From Ramlibacter sp. (lineage in GTDB: Bacteria; Pseudomonadota; Gammaproteobacteria; Burkholderiales; Burkholderiaceae_C), in NCBI GenBank assembly GCA_019635435.1, contig JAHBZM010000001.1, positions 1,674,001 through 1,738,000 of the forward strand: 64,000 nucleotides of DNA, given 5' to 3'. Under the pieces are notes generated by a model. The model saw only the letters and a program-made list of their open reading frames with translations, did not search any database and was not told the origin of the DNA. Made by a program: the position numbers and the translations under genes. Positions 57,056 through 64,000 of the stretch are shown one piece after another. The number at the start of each line of letters is the position of its first letter. The first letter of the stretch is position 1.

Positions 57056-59653
57056 ATGTTGAAAGCCTATCGTGAACACGCCGCCGAACGTGCGGCGCTT
57101 GGCATTCCGCCGCTGCCGCTGTCGGCGCAGCAGACGGCCGAACTGATCGAACTCATCAAGGCGCCGCCCGCGGGCGAGGACGCCTTTTTGATGGACCTGC
57201 TCACGCACCGCGTGCCGCCGGGCGTGGACGACGCGGCCAAGGTCAAGGCCAGCTTCCTGGCCGCCGTGGCGCATGGCGACATTGCCGTGGGGCTGGTCTC
57301 CAAGGCCAAGGCCACCGAGCTGCTGGGCACCATGGTGGGGGGCTACAACGTCAAGCCCCTGATCGACCTTCTGGACGACAAGGACGTGGCCGCCGTGGCC
57401 GCCGCCGCGCTCAAGAAGACGCTGCTGATGTTCGACTTTTTCCACGACGTGGCCGAGAAAGCCAAGGCCGGCAACGCCTTCGCCAAGGACGTGATGCAAA
57501 GCTGGGCCGACGCCGAGTGGTTCACCAGCCGCCCCGAAGTGGCCAGGAAGATCACCGTGACGGTGTTCAAGGTCACCGGCGAGACCAACACCGACGACCT
57601 GTCGCCCGCGCCCGACGCCTGGAGCCGCCCCGACATCCCGCTGCACTACCTGGCCATGCTCAAGAACGCACGCCCCGGCATCACGCCCGAGGAAGACGGC
57701 AAGCGCGGCCCGATGAAGTTCATTGACGACCTCAAGGCCAAGGGCCACCTCGTGGCCTACGTGGGCGACGTGGTGGGCACGGGCTCCAGCCGCAAGTCGG
57801 CCACCAACAGCGTGATCTGGGCCACGGGCCAGGACATTCCCTTCGTGCCCAACAAGCGCTTTGGCGGTGTCACGCTGGGCGGCAAGATCGCGCCGATTTT
57901 CTTCAACACCCAGGAAGACTCGGGCGCGCTGCCCATTGAAGTGGACGTGTCCGCCTTCAACATGGGCGACGTCATCGACATCTACCCCTACGACGGCAAG
58001 ATCGAAAAAGACGGCAAGGTGGCGACCGAGTTCAAGCTCAAGAGCGATGTGCTGTTTGACGAAGTGCGCGCGGGCGGCCGCATCAACCTCATCATCGGGC
58101 GCAGCCTGACGGCCAAGGCACGCGAGTTCCTGGGCCTGCCCGCGAGCAACGCCTTCCGCCTGCCCACCGCGCCCGTGGCCACCCAGGCCGGCTTCACGCT
58201 GGCGCAGAAGATGGTGGGCCGCGCCTGCGGCCTGCCGGTGGTCAACGGCAACCAGCAGGGCATTCGCCCGGGGACTTACTGCGAGCCGCGCATGACCACC
58301 GTGGGCAGCCAGGACACCACCGGTCCCATGACCCGCGACGAGCTGAAGGACCTGGCCTGCCTGGGCTTTTCCGCCGACATGGTGATGCAGAGCTTCTGCC
58401 ACACCGCGGCCTACCCCAAGCCCGTGGACGTCAAGACCCACCGCGAGCTGCCGGCCTTCATCAGCAACCGCGGCGGCGTGGCGCTGCGCCCCGGCGACGG
58501 CGTGATCCACAGCTGGCTCAACCGCCTGCTGCTGCCCGACACCGTGGGCACGGGCGGCGACAGCCACACGCGCTTCCCGATCGGCATCAGCTTTCCGGCC
58601 GGCTCGGGCCTGGTGGCCTTCGGCGCTGCCACGGGCGTGATGCCACTGGACATGCCCGAATCGGTGCTGGTGCGCTTCAAGGGCACCATGCAGCCCGGCA
58701 TCACGCTGCGCGACCTGGTGCACGCCATCCCGTACTACGCCATCAAGCAGGGCCTGCTGACCGTGGCCAAGCAGGGCAAGAAGAACGAGTTCTCGGGCCG
58801 CATCCTTGAAATCGAGGGGCTGCCGGACCTCAAGGTCGAGCAGGCCTTCGAGCTCAGCGATGCGTCCGCCGAACGCTCGGCCGCCGGCTGCACCGTCAAG
58901 CTCAACCCCGAGCCGATCAAGGAGTACCTGAACAGCAACATCGTGCTCATGAAGAACATGATCGCCGACGGCTACGCCGACAAGCGCAGCCTGGAGCGCC
59001 GCATCAAGGCCGTGGAAGCCTGGCTGGCCAGGCCCGAACTGCTCGAGGCCGACAAGGACGCCGAATACGCGCACGTCATCGAGATCAACCTCGACGAGCT
59101 CAAGGAGCCCGTGCTGTGCTGCCCCAACGATCCTGATGACGCCAAGCTGCTCAGCGAAGTGGCCGGCGCCAAGATCGACGAGGTGTTCATTGGCAGCTGC
59201 ATGACCAACATCGGCCACTTCCGCGCGGCGTCCAAGCTGCTCGAGGGCCGGCGCGACATTCCGGTCAAGCTCTGGGTCGCGCCGCCCACCAAGATGGACG
59301 CGGCCGAGCTCACCAAGGAAGGCCATTACGGCGTGTTCGGCACCGCCGGCGCCCGCACCGAAATGCCGGGCTGCAGCCTGTGCATGGGCAACCAGGCCCA
59401 GGTGCGCGAAGGCGCGACCGTGGTGTCCACCAGCACCCGCAACTTCCCCAACCGGCTGGGCAAGAACACCAATGTGTACCTGGCCTCGGCCGAGCTGGCG
59501 GCCATTGCCTCCAAGCTGGGCCGCATTCCCACGGTGGCCGAGTACCAGGCCGACATGGGCGTGATCAATGCCGACGGCAGCAAGATCTACAAGTACATGA
59601 ACTTCGACCAGATCGCCGAGTACAAGGAAATCGCCGACGGCGTGACCGTCTGA
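57056..59653 (+). CDS. acnB: Aconitate hydratase B
   Basis: An 865-residue bifunctional aconitase B (also 2-methylisocitrate dehydratase in some bacteria). The N-terminal HEAT-like domain (residues 1-160: LKAYREHAAERAALGIPPLPL) precedes the swivelling domain, as only in AcnB. The [4Fe-4S] Cys ligands lie in FIGSCMTNIGHFR and MPGCSLCMGNQAQ, with a further Cys in the core. GDSHTRFPIGISFPAGSG is the substrate motif. Length is normal. An intrinsic terminator follows 18 bases after the stop. Confidence 0.97.
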   Translation: MLKAYREHAAERAALGIPPLPLSAQQTAELIELIKAPPAGEDAFLMDLLTHRVPPGVDDAAKVKASFLAAVAHGDIAVGLVSKAKATELLGTMVGGYNVKPLIDLLDDKDVAAVAAAALKKTLLMFDFFHDVAEKAKAGNAFAKDVMQSWADAEWFTSRPEVARKITVTVFKVTGETNTDDLSPAPDAWSRPDIPLHYLAMLKNARPGITPEEDGKRGPMKFIDDLKAKGHLVAYVGDVVGTGSSRKSATNSVIWATGQDIPFVPNKRFGGVTLGGKIAPIFFNTQEDSGALPIEVDVSAFNMGDVIDIYPYDGKIEKDGKVATEFKLKSDVLFDEVRAGGRINLIIGRSLTAKAREFLGLPASNAFRLPTAPVATQAGFTLAQKMVGRACGLPVVNGNQQGIRPGTYCEPRMTTVGSQDTTGPMTRDELKDLACLGFSADMVMQSFCHTAAYPKPVDVKTHRELPAFISNRGGVALRPGDGVIHSWLNRLLLPDTVGTGGDSHTRFPIGISFPAGSGLVAFGAATGVMPLDMPESVLVRFKGTMQPGITLRDLVHAIPYYAIKQGLLTVAKQGKKNEFSGRILEIEGLPDLKVEQAFELSDASAERSAAGCTVKLNPEPIKEYLNSNIVLMKNMIADGYADKRSLERRIKAVEAWLARPELLEADKDAEYAHVIEINLDELKEPVLCCPNDPDDAKLLSEVAGAKIDEVFIGSCMTNIGHFRAASKLLEGRRDIPVKLWVAPPTKMDAAELTKEGHYGVFGTAGARTEMPGCSLCMGNQAQVREGATVVSTSTRNFPNRLGKNTNVYLASAELAAIASKLGRIPTVAEYQADMGVINADGSKIYKYMNFDQIAEYKEIADGVTV

Positions 59654-59670
59654 CGGCCTTCCCCCACCTG

Positions 59671-59697
59671 AAAAAGCGGCCTTCGGGCCGCTTTTTT
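59671..59697 (+). terminator. Intrinsic terminator of acnB
   Basis: AAAAAGCGGCC (59671-59681), a TTCG tetraloop and GGCCGCTTTTTT (59686-59697) form an almost symmetrical hairpin ending in six T. The A tract on the other side lets it work in both directions. Confidence 0.93.
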
Positions 59698-59722
59698 CAT
59701 GCGCCCGGTTCAAGCCTGTTTT

Positions 59723-59785
59723 GCTACTTGTTTGATAGCAAGGAGTGGCCGCCCGCTCTGGACTCCAGGCCTTTTTGGCCTGAAA
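59723..59785 (+). repeat. Dispersed hairpin repeat, best-preserved copy
   Basis: This copy is taken as the type. It has a hairpin GCTACTTGTTTGATAGC, AAGGAGTGGCCGCCCGCTC, then TGGACTCCAGGCC, TTTTTGGCCTGAAA with AGGCC/GGCCT pairing. It lies between convergent acnB and the oxidase-like gene. Its last bases touch the stop codon of the latter (59786-59788). Confidence 0.9.
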
Positions 59786-60289
59786 TCAGAGCGCATCGAC
59801 CTTCTGGTGCTCGCCCAGGCTGCGCGGTGGCTTGCCGGTGAGCGCGGCCTTCGCCATCTTGAGCACCTGCACCACCTTGCTCTCCTTCACGTCCCAGAAC
59901 TCGGCATGGTGGGGCCAGACGATGAGCAGGGCCAGATCGGGGTCGTCCAGCCCGCCGGGGAACCAGGCGCGCACCGCGGGCGACCAGAGCCTTTCGGCCT
60001 GGGCACGGTCGTCGGACAGGCTGGCCGAGCCGGACACCGAGACATAGCTGTCGGCGTCGGTGTTGGCATAGGCCACGTTCACATGGTCGTCCTGCGCGAT
60101 GCGCTGGGCCAGGTGCGAACCGCGCGAGATGAAGAAGTACAGCGGCGTGCCTTCGTCGAACGAGCGGTTCTGCGTGGTCAGCGGCTGGGAGTGCAGCTGG
60201 CCGTCCGCGTCGCGGTGGGTCAGCATGCAGAAGCGCGTGGTCTTGATGATGTTCCACAGCGTGTAGTGGGTCATGTCGCGGTCGGTCAT
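59786..60289 (-). CDS. Pyridoxamine 5'-phosphate oxidase-like (general stress protein 26 type)
   Basis: A 167-residue split-barrel flavin-binding-type protein. The start LWNIIKTTRFCMLTHRDADGQLHSQPL is the FMN-binding first strand pair, followed by LYFFISRGSHLAQRI and VNVAYANTDADSYVSVSGSA, as in the GSP26 group. These proteins are not true PdxH; their role is unclear (flavin or F420-like redox or stress). The start at 60289 has an AGGAACC ribosome site and gives the family length. Its stop codon lies at the edge of the dispersed repeat. Confidence 0.85.
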   Translation of the reverse strand: MTDRDMTHYTLWNIIKTTRFCMLTHRDADGQLHSQPLTTQNRSFDEGTPLYFFISRGSHLAQRIAQDDHVNVAYANTDADSYVSVSGSASLSDDRAQAERLWSPAVRAWFPGGLDDPDLALLIVWPHHAEFWDVKESKVVQVLKMAKAALTGKPPRSLGEHQKVDAL

Positions 60290-60418
60290 GAGGGTTCCTG
60301 AAGTTGTTGGAACCACTCTAGACAGCCCGGGCCGCGCGCCCCATCGGTCAAGCCCGCACGCGCCTGTGGGCCGGGTCCCACAAGCGCGGGGCCGCGGCCC
60401 CGGCGTCAGGCCCCGGCG

Positions 60419-63400
60419 TCAGGGCCCGGTGCAGGCGAAGGGGCTGGCCCCCACCGGGATGGCCTTGCCGCCCGACGACCCGATGCCGCAGCAGTTGTGG
60501 TTGCTGCCGCCGGGGCTGGTGAACCCCGTCCCGCCACTGTTGACGGTGATCTGCTGCTGGCAGGTGCAGAGGGTGGTGCCGCTGCAGCCGCTGCCGGTGG
60601 CCTGCAGCAGGTAGGTCTGGCCGGGCGTCAGGCTGAAGTCCGACGACGGCGGCTGGGTGGTGATGGTGGCGGTGGAACTGCCCGTGGCGGACACGGTCAC
60701 GGTCACGTTGGCCGGCAGCTGCAGGCTGAAGCCCGACCCCGGCGGGGGCGGCGGTGGCGGGTTGGGGCCGGGGCAGGCATAGGGCGCCCCGCCCACCGCC
60801 AGCGTGCGGTTGGTCAGCCCGATGGTGCCAATCCCCAGGCCGCAGCAATTGGGCGCGGCGCTGGTGATCGATGCGCCGCCGGTGTTCAGCGTGAAGAACT
60901 GCTGGCAGCTGCACGACGGGTTGCTGGTGCTGGTGGTGCAGCCCGTGGAGGCCGTGGCGCTGAAGGTGTAGGTGGTGCCGCTCGCCAGGGGCACCTGCGC
61001 GGGCGTCAGGCCCGTGATCGGCGCCACCCCCAGCACCGAGGCCGTCACGCCTGATGGCGGGCTCAGGACGTAGAGCGCGGCGCCGCCCGGGGACGGGGTC
61101 CAATCGGGCGTTCCGGGCTTGTTGACGGGGCAGAACCCGGCCGGCGCGTTCGTCAGCGACTGGTGCGGATAGCCGCTGATCGTCTGCGACAAGGTGGTGG
61201 TCACCGCCGTGCCGGTGGCGGTCCCCGGCCCGTAGGCCAGGCGGTTCAAGGTGGTGGGGTAGGGCTGTGCGTAGCTGGGGCTGCCGCTGTAGGGCGTGCA
61301 GTCCGACGGGCCGGCCGCGCTGTAGCTCGCGGTGCCGGTGCCCACGGTGTAGCTCGCGCTGCTGACGCTGATGGTGTACAGCTCGCAGCCGCCGCCGGGG
61401 CAGGAATAGAAGTTGTCCTCGGCGCAGATGCCGTTCTTCTCGCCTGCGCAACTGCCCAGCGGCGACGAATATTTGCCCCCGGCGTTGGGCTGTTCCTGCA
61501 CCATGTTGATGAACAGCAGGCCGCTGGGCTGGTCGTAGAAGAAGCATTCGCCATGCGGGCATTTCTTCGGGTCCTGCAGGTCGGTGATCTTGTCCACCAT
61601 CGGCAGGGTGGGCGTGGCCGCCGTGGGGCTGCTGGTGCCGTAGAACGGCGGGCTGGGGCACAGGTCCTTGTAGCAGCTGGCGTTGCTCACGGTGGCGGTG
61701 GCCGTGCCGGTGGAAACGGTCACGGTGACGGTGTGGGTGGAGGGGATGCCGCACATCACGTTGTCCAGCCCCGCGCAGGGCAGCTGCTGGTAGAACGGCG
61801 CCAGCGGGGCCGGGTTGCCGTTGGGCCCGGAGAAGGACTTGCTGCCCTTGCGCACCGTGAACACCGAGGCCGGCGGCGCCGCCTGCCCCTGGTTCTTGTA
61901 GCAGATGCCAACCCGCGTGCTGAACGGATTGGTCGGCGAAATGCCGCCGGGCACGCTGGCATCGCCATACATCAGCGACACAAAGCTCGGCATGCCGGCC
62001 GAGGCGCCCACGGTATAGCCCAGGCCGTTCACGAGCTTGGGCTCGTACACGCCGTTGCCATTGCGCCCCGACAGGGCCACGCAGGCATGGCCCGGCACAC
62101 CCGCGCTGCCCGTCGCCGCCGACCCGCCGCAGTTCAGCTGGTAGACCGAGTTGTTGCTGGTGATGGCGGTGTCGGTGAACTGCAGGGCGCCGCCATAGTC
62201 CTTCTGGTCCTTGGTGAAGACCATCACGTTGTTGTTGACGCAGTTGGCGGACCCCGCGTTGGTGGTGCCGTCGCATGGCGGCGTCAGCGCCGAGAACTCC
62301 AGCGTGGCATAGCTGTAGGGGCTGATGAGGGACGTGGGCCGGCCTTCGAGCAAGGCGTCCTGCTGGCCGGTGGAGTGGCATTCGTCCGCCGTGTCCGGGC
62401 CCGCGAGGAAGGGAATGTTGTTCAGCGAGATCGGGTAGGTGCCCGCTACCGGCGTCAGGCCCGTGGTCTGGGTGCCCGGGGGCACGACCTGGAAGCCGGT
62501 CAGGCTGCCGTCGCGGTCCAGGATGACGGTGAACTTGTCGCCGTCGCGGAAGTTGCCGCCCGTGGCGGGCGACGGCGCGCAGGTGAGCTCCACGTTCTGG
62601 GTATAGACCTGGTGGCGCAGGTCCACGTTGTAGAAGCTCACACCCTGCACATACTGCGTGGGCGGGTAGCTGTTTTCGTTGGACTGGAACCAGCCCATGG
62701 CCGCGTCGCCCTCGTAGACAAAGGGCTTGCTGTGGCAGGGAATGGTGTTCTGCGCCGAGAAACTGTTGAAGTAGGTCAGGTCGGCTGTGGTCAGGTAGGG
62801 CGTGATGTCCTGGTTGAAGTTGACGAAGTGCACGTGTTCGAGCCGCGCCGGGCCATCGTAGAACATCATTCCCGCGAAATTCCAGCTGGGCTGGGGGTAG
62901 CCATTGCCCGACACGGCTTCGTAGCAGCCCGCATTGCCGCCAAAGCCGTTCTGGCCGTTGTAGGGGCAGGGGCCGAAGCGCAGCACGTTGTTGGCGCTCA
63001 TGCCCACGACGATGGCGTCCTTGAGCAGCAGCCATTCGCCGGGCGGCGAGCCTTCGGTGCCGCCGCTGGACACCAGCGACACGCTGTCGCGGTTGGTGGC
63101 CAGCCGGGCGTCGTGCAGCGCGTACCAGCTGGCGCGCACCCAGATGCCGCGGTTGCGGTTGCGGCTGGCGGTCAGGCCGTCCAGCTGGGCGACCACGTCG
63201 CAGGTGGCCAGCGCGCCCTTGCTGGCGCCGGCCAGGCAGGTGCCTTTGGGGGTGTAGAGCGCGGCGCCCGTGACCCCGTCGTCCGAGGCGGTGTCAAAAC
63301 CCGCATAGCAGCCGTGGGCACGGTTGTTGGCGAAGGTGCCGGTGCCCGTGGCGGCGCTGGTCGCCGGAAGAATCCAGAAGCCGCGGCCAAAGCCCTGGCA

Positions 63401-64000
63401 GCCCGCCACCGAATTGCCGGTGATGGTGTTGCCGGTGAGCGTGGTGATCCAGAAGCCCGAGGCGGTGGCGGCCGTGCCGGTCACGGCGCCCTCGTCGTTG
63501 AAGGGCACGTTGAAGCCGCTGTAGCCGTTGCCGGCCACCTGGCCCCGGCCGCGGGCCAGGTAGTCACCGGGCCAGAACGACGCGAGGGCCGGGGTATTGC
63601 CGGCGGGGATGCTGAAGGCATTGCTCATCGCGCCAATGCCCAGGTTGTTCACGATGCGGTTGTTGTTCTCGTCGCCTTCTTCCATGTAGAAGAGGTTGCC
63701 CACAGCCCGCGCGCAGACATTGTTGGACAGCGTGACCCCGCTGGTGGAGTGCAGCGTCATGCACTTGTTGTAGCTGTGGTGGATGCTGTTGCTGTCGATC
63801 AGCACCGAGCCCGCCGGCACCGTGCCTGCCTGGTGAAAGTGGATCGGGTAGCTGCCCAGCCGGGCCTTGCCGAATTTTTCGATTTCCACGCCCTGGATCG
63901 CGACCTGGGCAAAGCCGGCCATGACCATGATCTCGCCGCCATAGGCCGTGGTGGTGCCGGATCCCGTGCTTGGCACGGCGGCGGTGAGCTTGATGTTGCG
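60419..64000 (-). CDS. Large secreted beta-helix protein, CEMIP/TMEM2-like, C-terminal part (5' end outside window)
   Basis: The frame is open from the right edge, with 1193 residues visible to the stop. The first 150 residues show a right-handed parallel beta-helix pattern with YPIHFHQAG (residues 51-59), IDSNSIHHSYNKCMTLHSTSGVTL, and LFYMEEGDENNNRIVNNLGI. This order closely resembles the G8/PbH1 region of animal CEMIP, TMEM2 and PKHD1L1 proteins. A long Cys-, Gly- and Ser-rich middle follows with no known domain. A Pro stretch (PNPPPPPPPGSG) separates two tandem Cys-rich modules at the C-terminus. No membrane anchor or LPXTG-like sorting signal is seen. It is probably secreted or on the surface; its activity is unknown and hyaluronidase action should not be assumed. 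The true start and any signal peptide lie outside. Confidence 0.75.
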   Translation of the reverse strand, partial: RNIKLTAAVPSTGSGTTTAYGGEIMVMAGFAQVAIQGVEIEKFGKARLGSYPIHFHQAGTVPAGSVLIDSNSIHHSYNKCMTLHSTSGVTLSNNVCARAVGNLFYMEEGDENNNRIVNNLGIGAMSNAFSIPAGNTPALASFWPGDYLARGRGQVAGNGYSGFNVPFNDEGAVTGTAATASGFWITTLTGNTITGNSVAGCQGFGRGFWILPATSAATGTGTFANNRAHGCYAGFDTASDDGVTGAALYTPKGTCLAGASKGALATCDVVAQLDGLTASRNRNRGIWVRASWYALHDARLATNRDSVSLVSSGGTEGSPPGEWLLLKDAIVVGMSANNVLRFGPCPYNGQNGFGGNAGCYEAVSGNGYPQPSWNFAGMMFYDGPARLEHVHFVNFNQDITPYLTTADLTYFNSFSAQNTIPCHSKPFVYEGDAAMGWFQSNENSYPPTQYVQGVSFYNVDLRHQVYTQNVELTCAPSPATGGNFRDGDKFTVILDRDGSLTGFQVVPPGTQTTGLTPVAGTYPISLNNIPFLAGPDTADECHSTGQQDALLEGRPTSLISPYSYATLEFSALTPPCDGTTNAGSANCVNNNVMVFTKDQKDYGGALQFTDTAITSNNSVYQLNCGGSAATGSAGVPGHACVALSGRNGNGVYEPKLVNGLGYTVGASAGMPSFVSLMYGDASVPGGISPTNPFSTRVGICYKNQGQAAPPASVFTVRKGSKSFSGPNGNPAPLAPFYQQLPCAGLDNVMCGIPSTHTVTVTVSTGTATATVSNASCYKDLCPSPPFYGTSSPTAATPTLPMVDKITDLQDPKKCPHGECFFYDQPSGLLFINMVQEQPNAGGKYSSPLGSCAGEKNGICAEDNFYSCPGGGCELYTISVSSASYTVGTGTASYSAAGPSDCTPYSGSPSYAQPYPTTLNRLAYGPGTATGTAVTTTLSQTISGYPHQSLTNAPAGFCPVNKPGTPDWTPSPGGAALYVLSPPSGVTASVLGVAPITGLTPAQVPLASGTTYTFSATASTGCTTSTSNPSCSCQQFFTLNTGGASITSAAPNCCGLGIGTIGLTNRTLAVGGAPYACPGPNPPPPPPPGSGFSLQLPANVTVTVSATGSSTATITTQPPSSDFSLTPGQTYLLQATGSGCSGTTLCTCQQQITVNSGGTGFTSPGGSNHNCCGIGSSGGKAIPVGASPFACTGP
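60422..60985 (-). repeat. Two tandem cysteine-rich C-terminal modules of the CEMIP-like protein
   Basis: Module A (about 60767-60985) and module B (about 60422-60636) share one plan: G.TY...AT.S.GC, then C.CQQ, a T.N.GG strand, NCCG.G, a short variable part and P.ACxGP at the end. Each has six Cys at matching places, including an adjacent CC pair. A Pro-rich linker and a TVTVSATGSSTATI strand lie between them. Confidence 0.8.

Noticed and set aside
56750..59713. A 987-codon open frame on the minus strand opposite acnB
   Set aside because: acnB is certain from its iron-sulfur and substrate motifs. The antisense frame is a product of GC-rich third positions and shows only low-complexity His/Gly/Val sequence.
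60390..60425. Tandem CCCCGGCGTCAGG at the end of the CEMIP-like gene
   Set aside because: It is only two copies of 13 bases in very GC-rich sequence around the stop codon, with no further structure, so probably replication slippage.
60348..63035. An 895-codon frame on the same strand as the CEMIP-like gene
   Set aside because: It is a shifted frame with Arg/Pro/Gln-rich sequence. The other frame has the beta-helix and cysteine modules and continues to the window edge.

Overview
The window is high-GC DNA from a betaproteobacterium, most likely the family Comamonadaceae (order Burkholderiales). Three things point there: the conserved gene orders (fabF-rpoE-rseA-rseB-mucD-lepA-lepB-DUF4845-rnc-era-recO-pdxJ-acpS-nagZ; leuC-entericidin-leuD-leuB-asd-fimV-truA-trpF-trpB-trpA-accD; sdhC-D-A-B-sdhE-gltA with gntR, mdh and acnB), the protein sequences, and short dispersed repeats of a kind I associate with Comamonadaceae. 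The genus cannot be fixed from the sequence alone.

Layout. Bases 1-5322 hold the 3' part of fabF, a YgfX-like membrane protein and the sigma-E envelope stress operon rpoE-rseA-rseB-mucD. A gap of about 450 bases follows, with DnaA-box-like sites, a candidate small transcript and a strong intrinsic terminator. Bases 5778-13640 are a tightly packed translation, secretion and RNA-processing block from lepA to nagZ. lysS lies convergent to it. Bases 15414-33504 are an accessory island of 18 co-directional genes. It encodes a MurJ-like flippase, a lipid-carrier sugar transferase, an asparagine-synthetase-like amidotransferase, a GT-B protein, a methyltransferase and a complete-looking CMP-nonulosonic (sialic-like) acid pathway. 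That pathway has an unusual decoration kit: a sugar amidotransferase with dedicated HisF/HisH-like ammonia suppliers, and a formyltransferase where an acetyltransferase would be expected. Bases 33580-47933 carry a LON-domain protein, a YggT protein, and a minus-strand run of accD, trpABF, truA, fimV, asd and leu genes headed by a LysR regulator. Bases 48179-59653 are a TCA-cycle block: gltA, sdhE, sdhBADC, a GntR regulator, mdh, a CitE-like lyase and acnB. The last 3.6 kb is the C-terminal part of a very large secreted beta-helix protein that resembles animal CEMIP/TMEM2 proteins and runs off the window.

The most striking pattern is a roughly 55-70 bp dispersed repeat made of two small hairpins around a TGGCCGCC-like core. 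I find five intergenic copies, three of them at convergent gene ends. Five further copies lie in frame inside coding sequences (rseA, era, the MurJ-like gene, the asnB-like gene and the citE-like gene), mostly in linkers or terminal extensions. This suggests a small non-autonomous element that has been tolerated as new protein sequence. The other main points of interest are the formyl/amidino nonulosonate island, a CBS-domain/aminotransferase fusion, and the CEMIP-like protein with two tandem cysteine-rich C-terminal modules.
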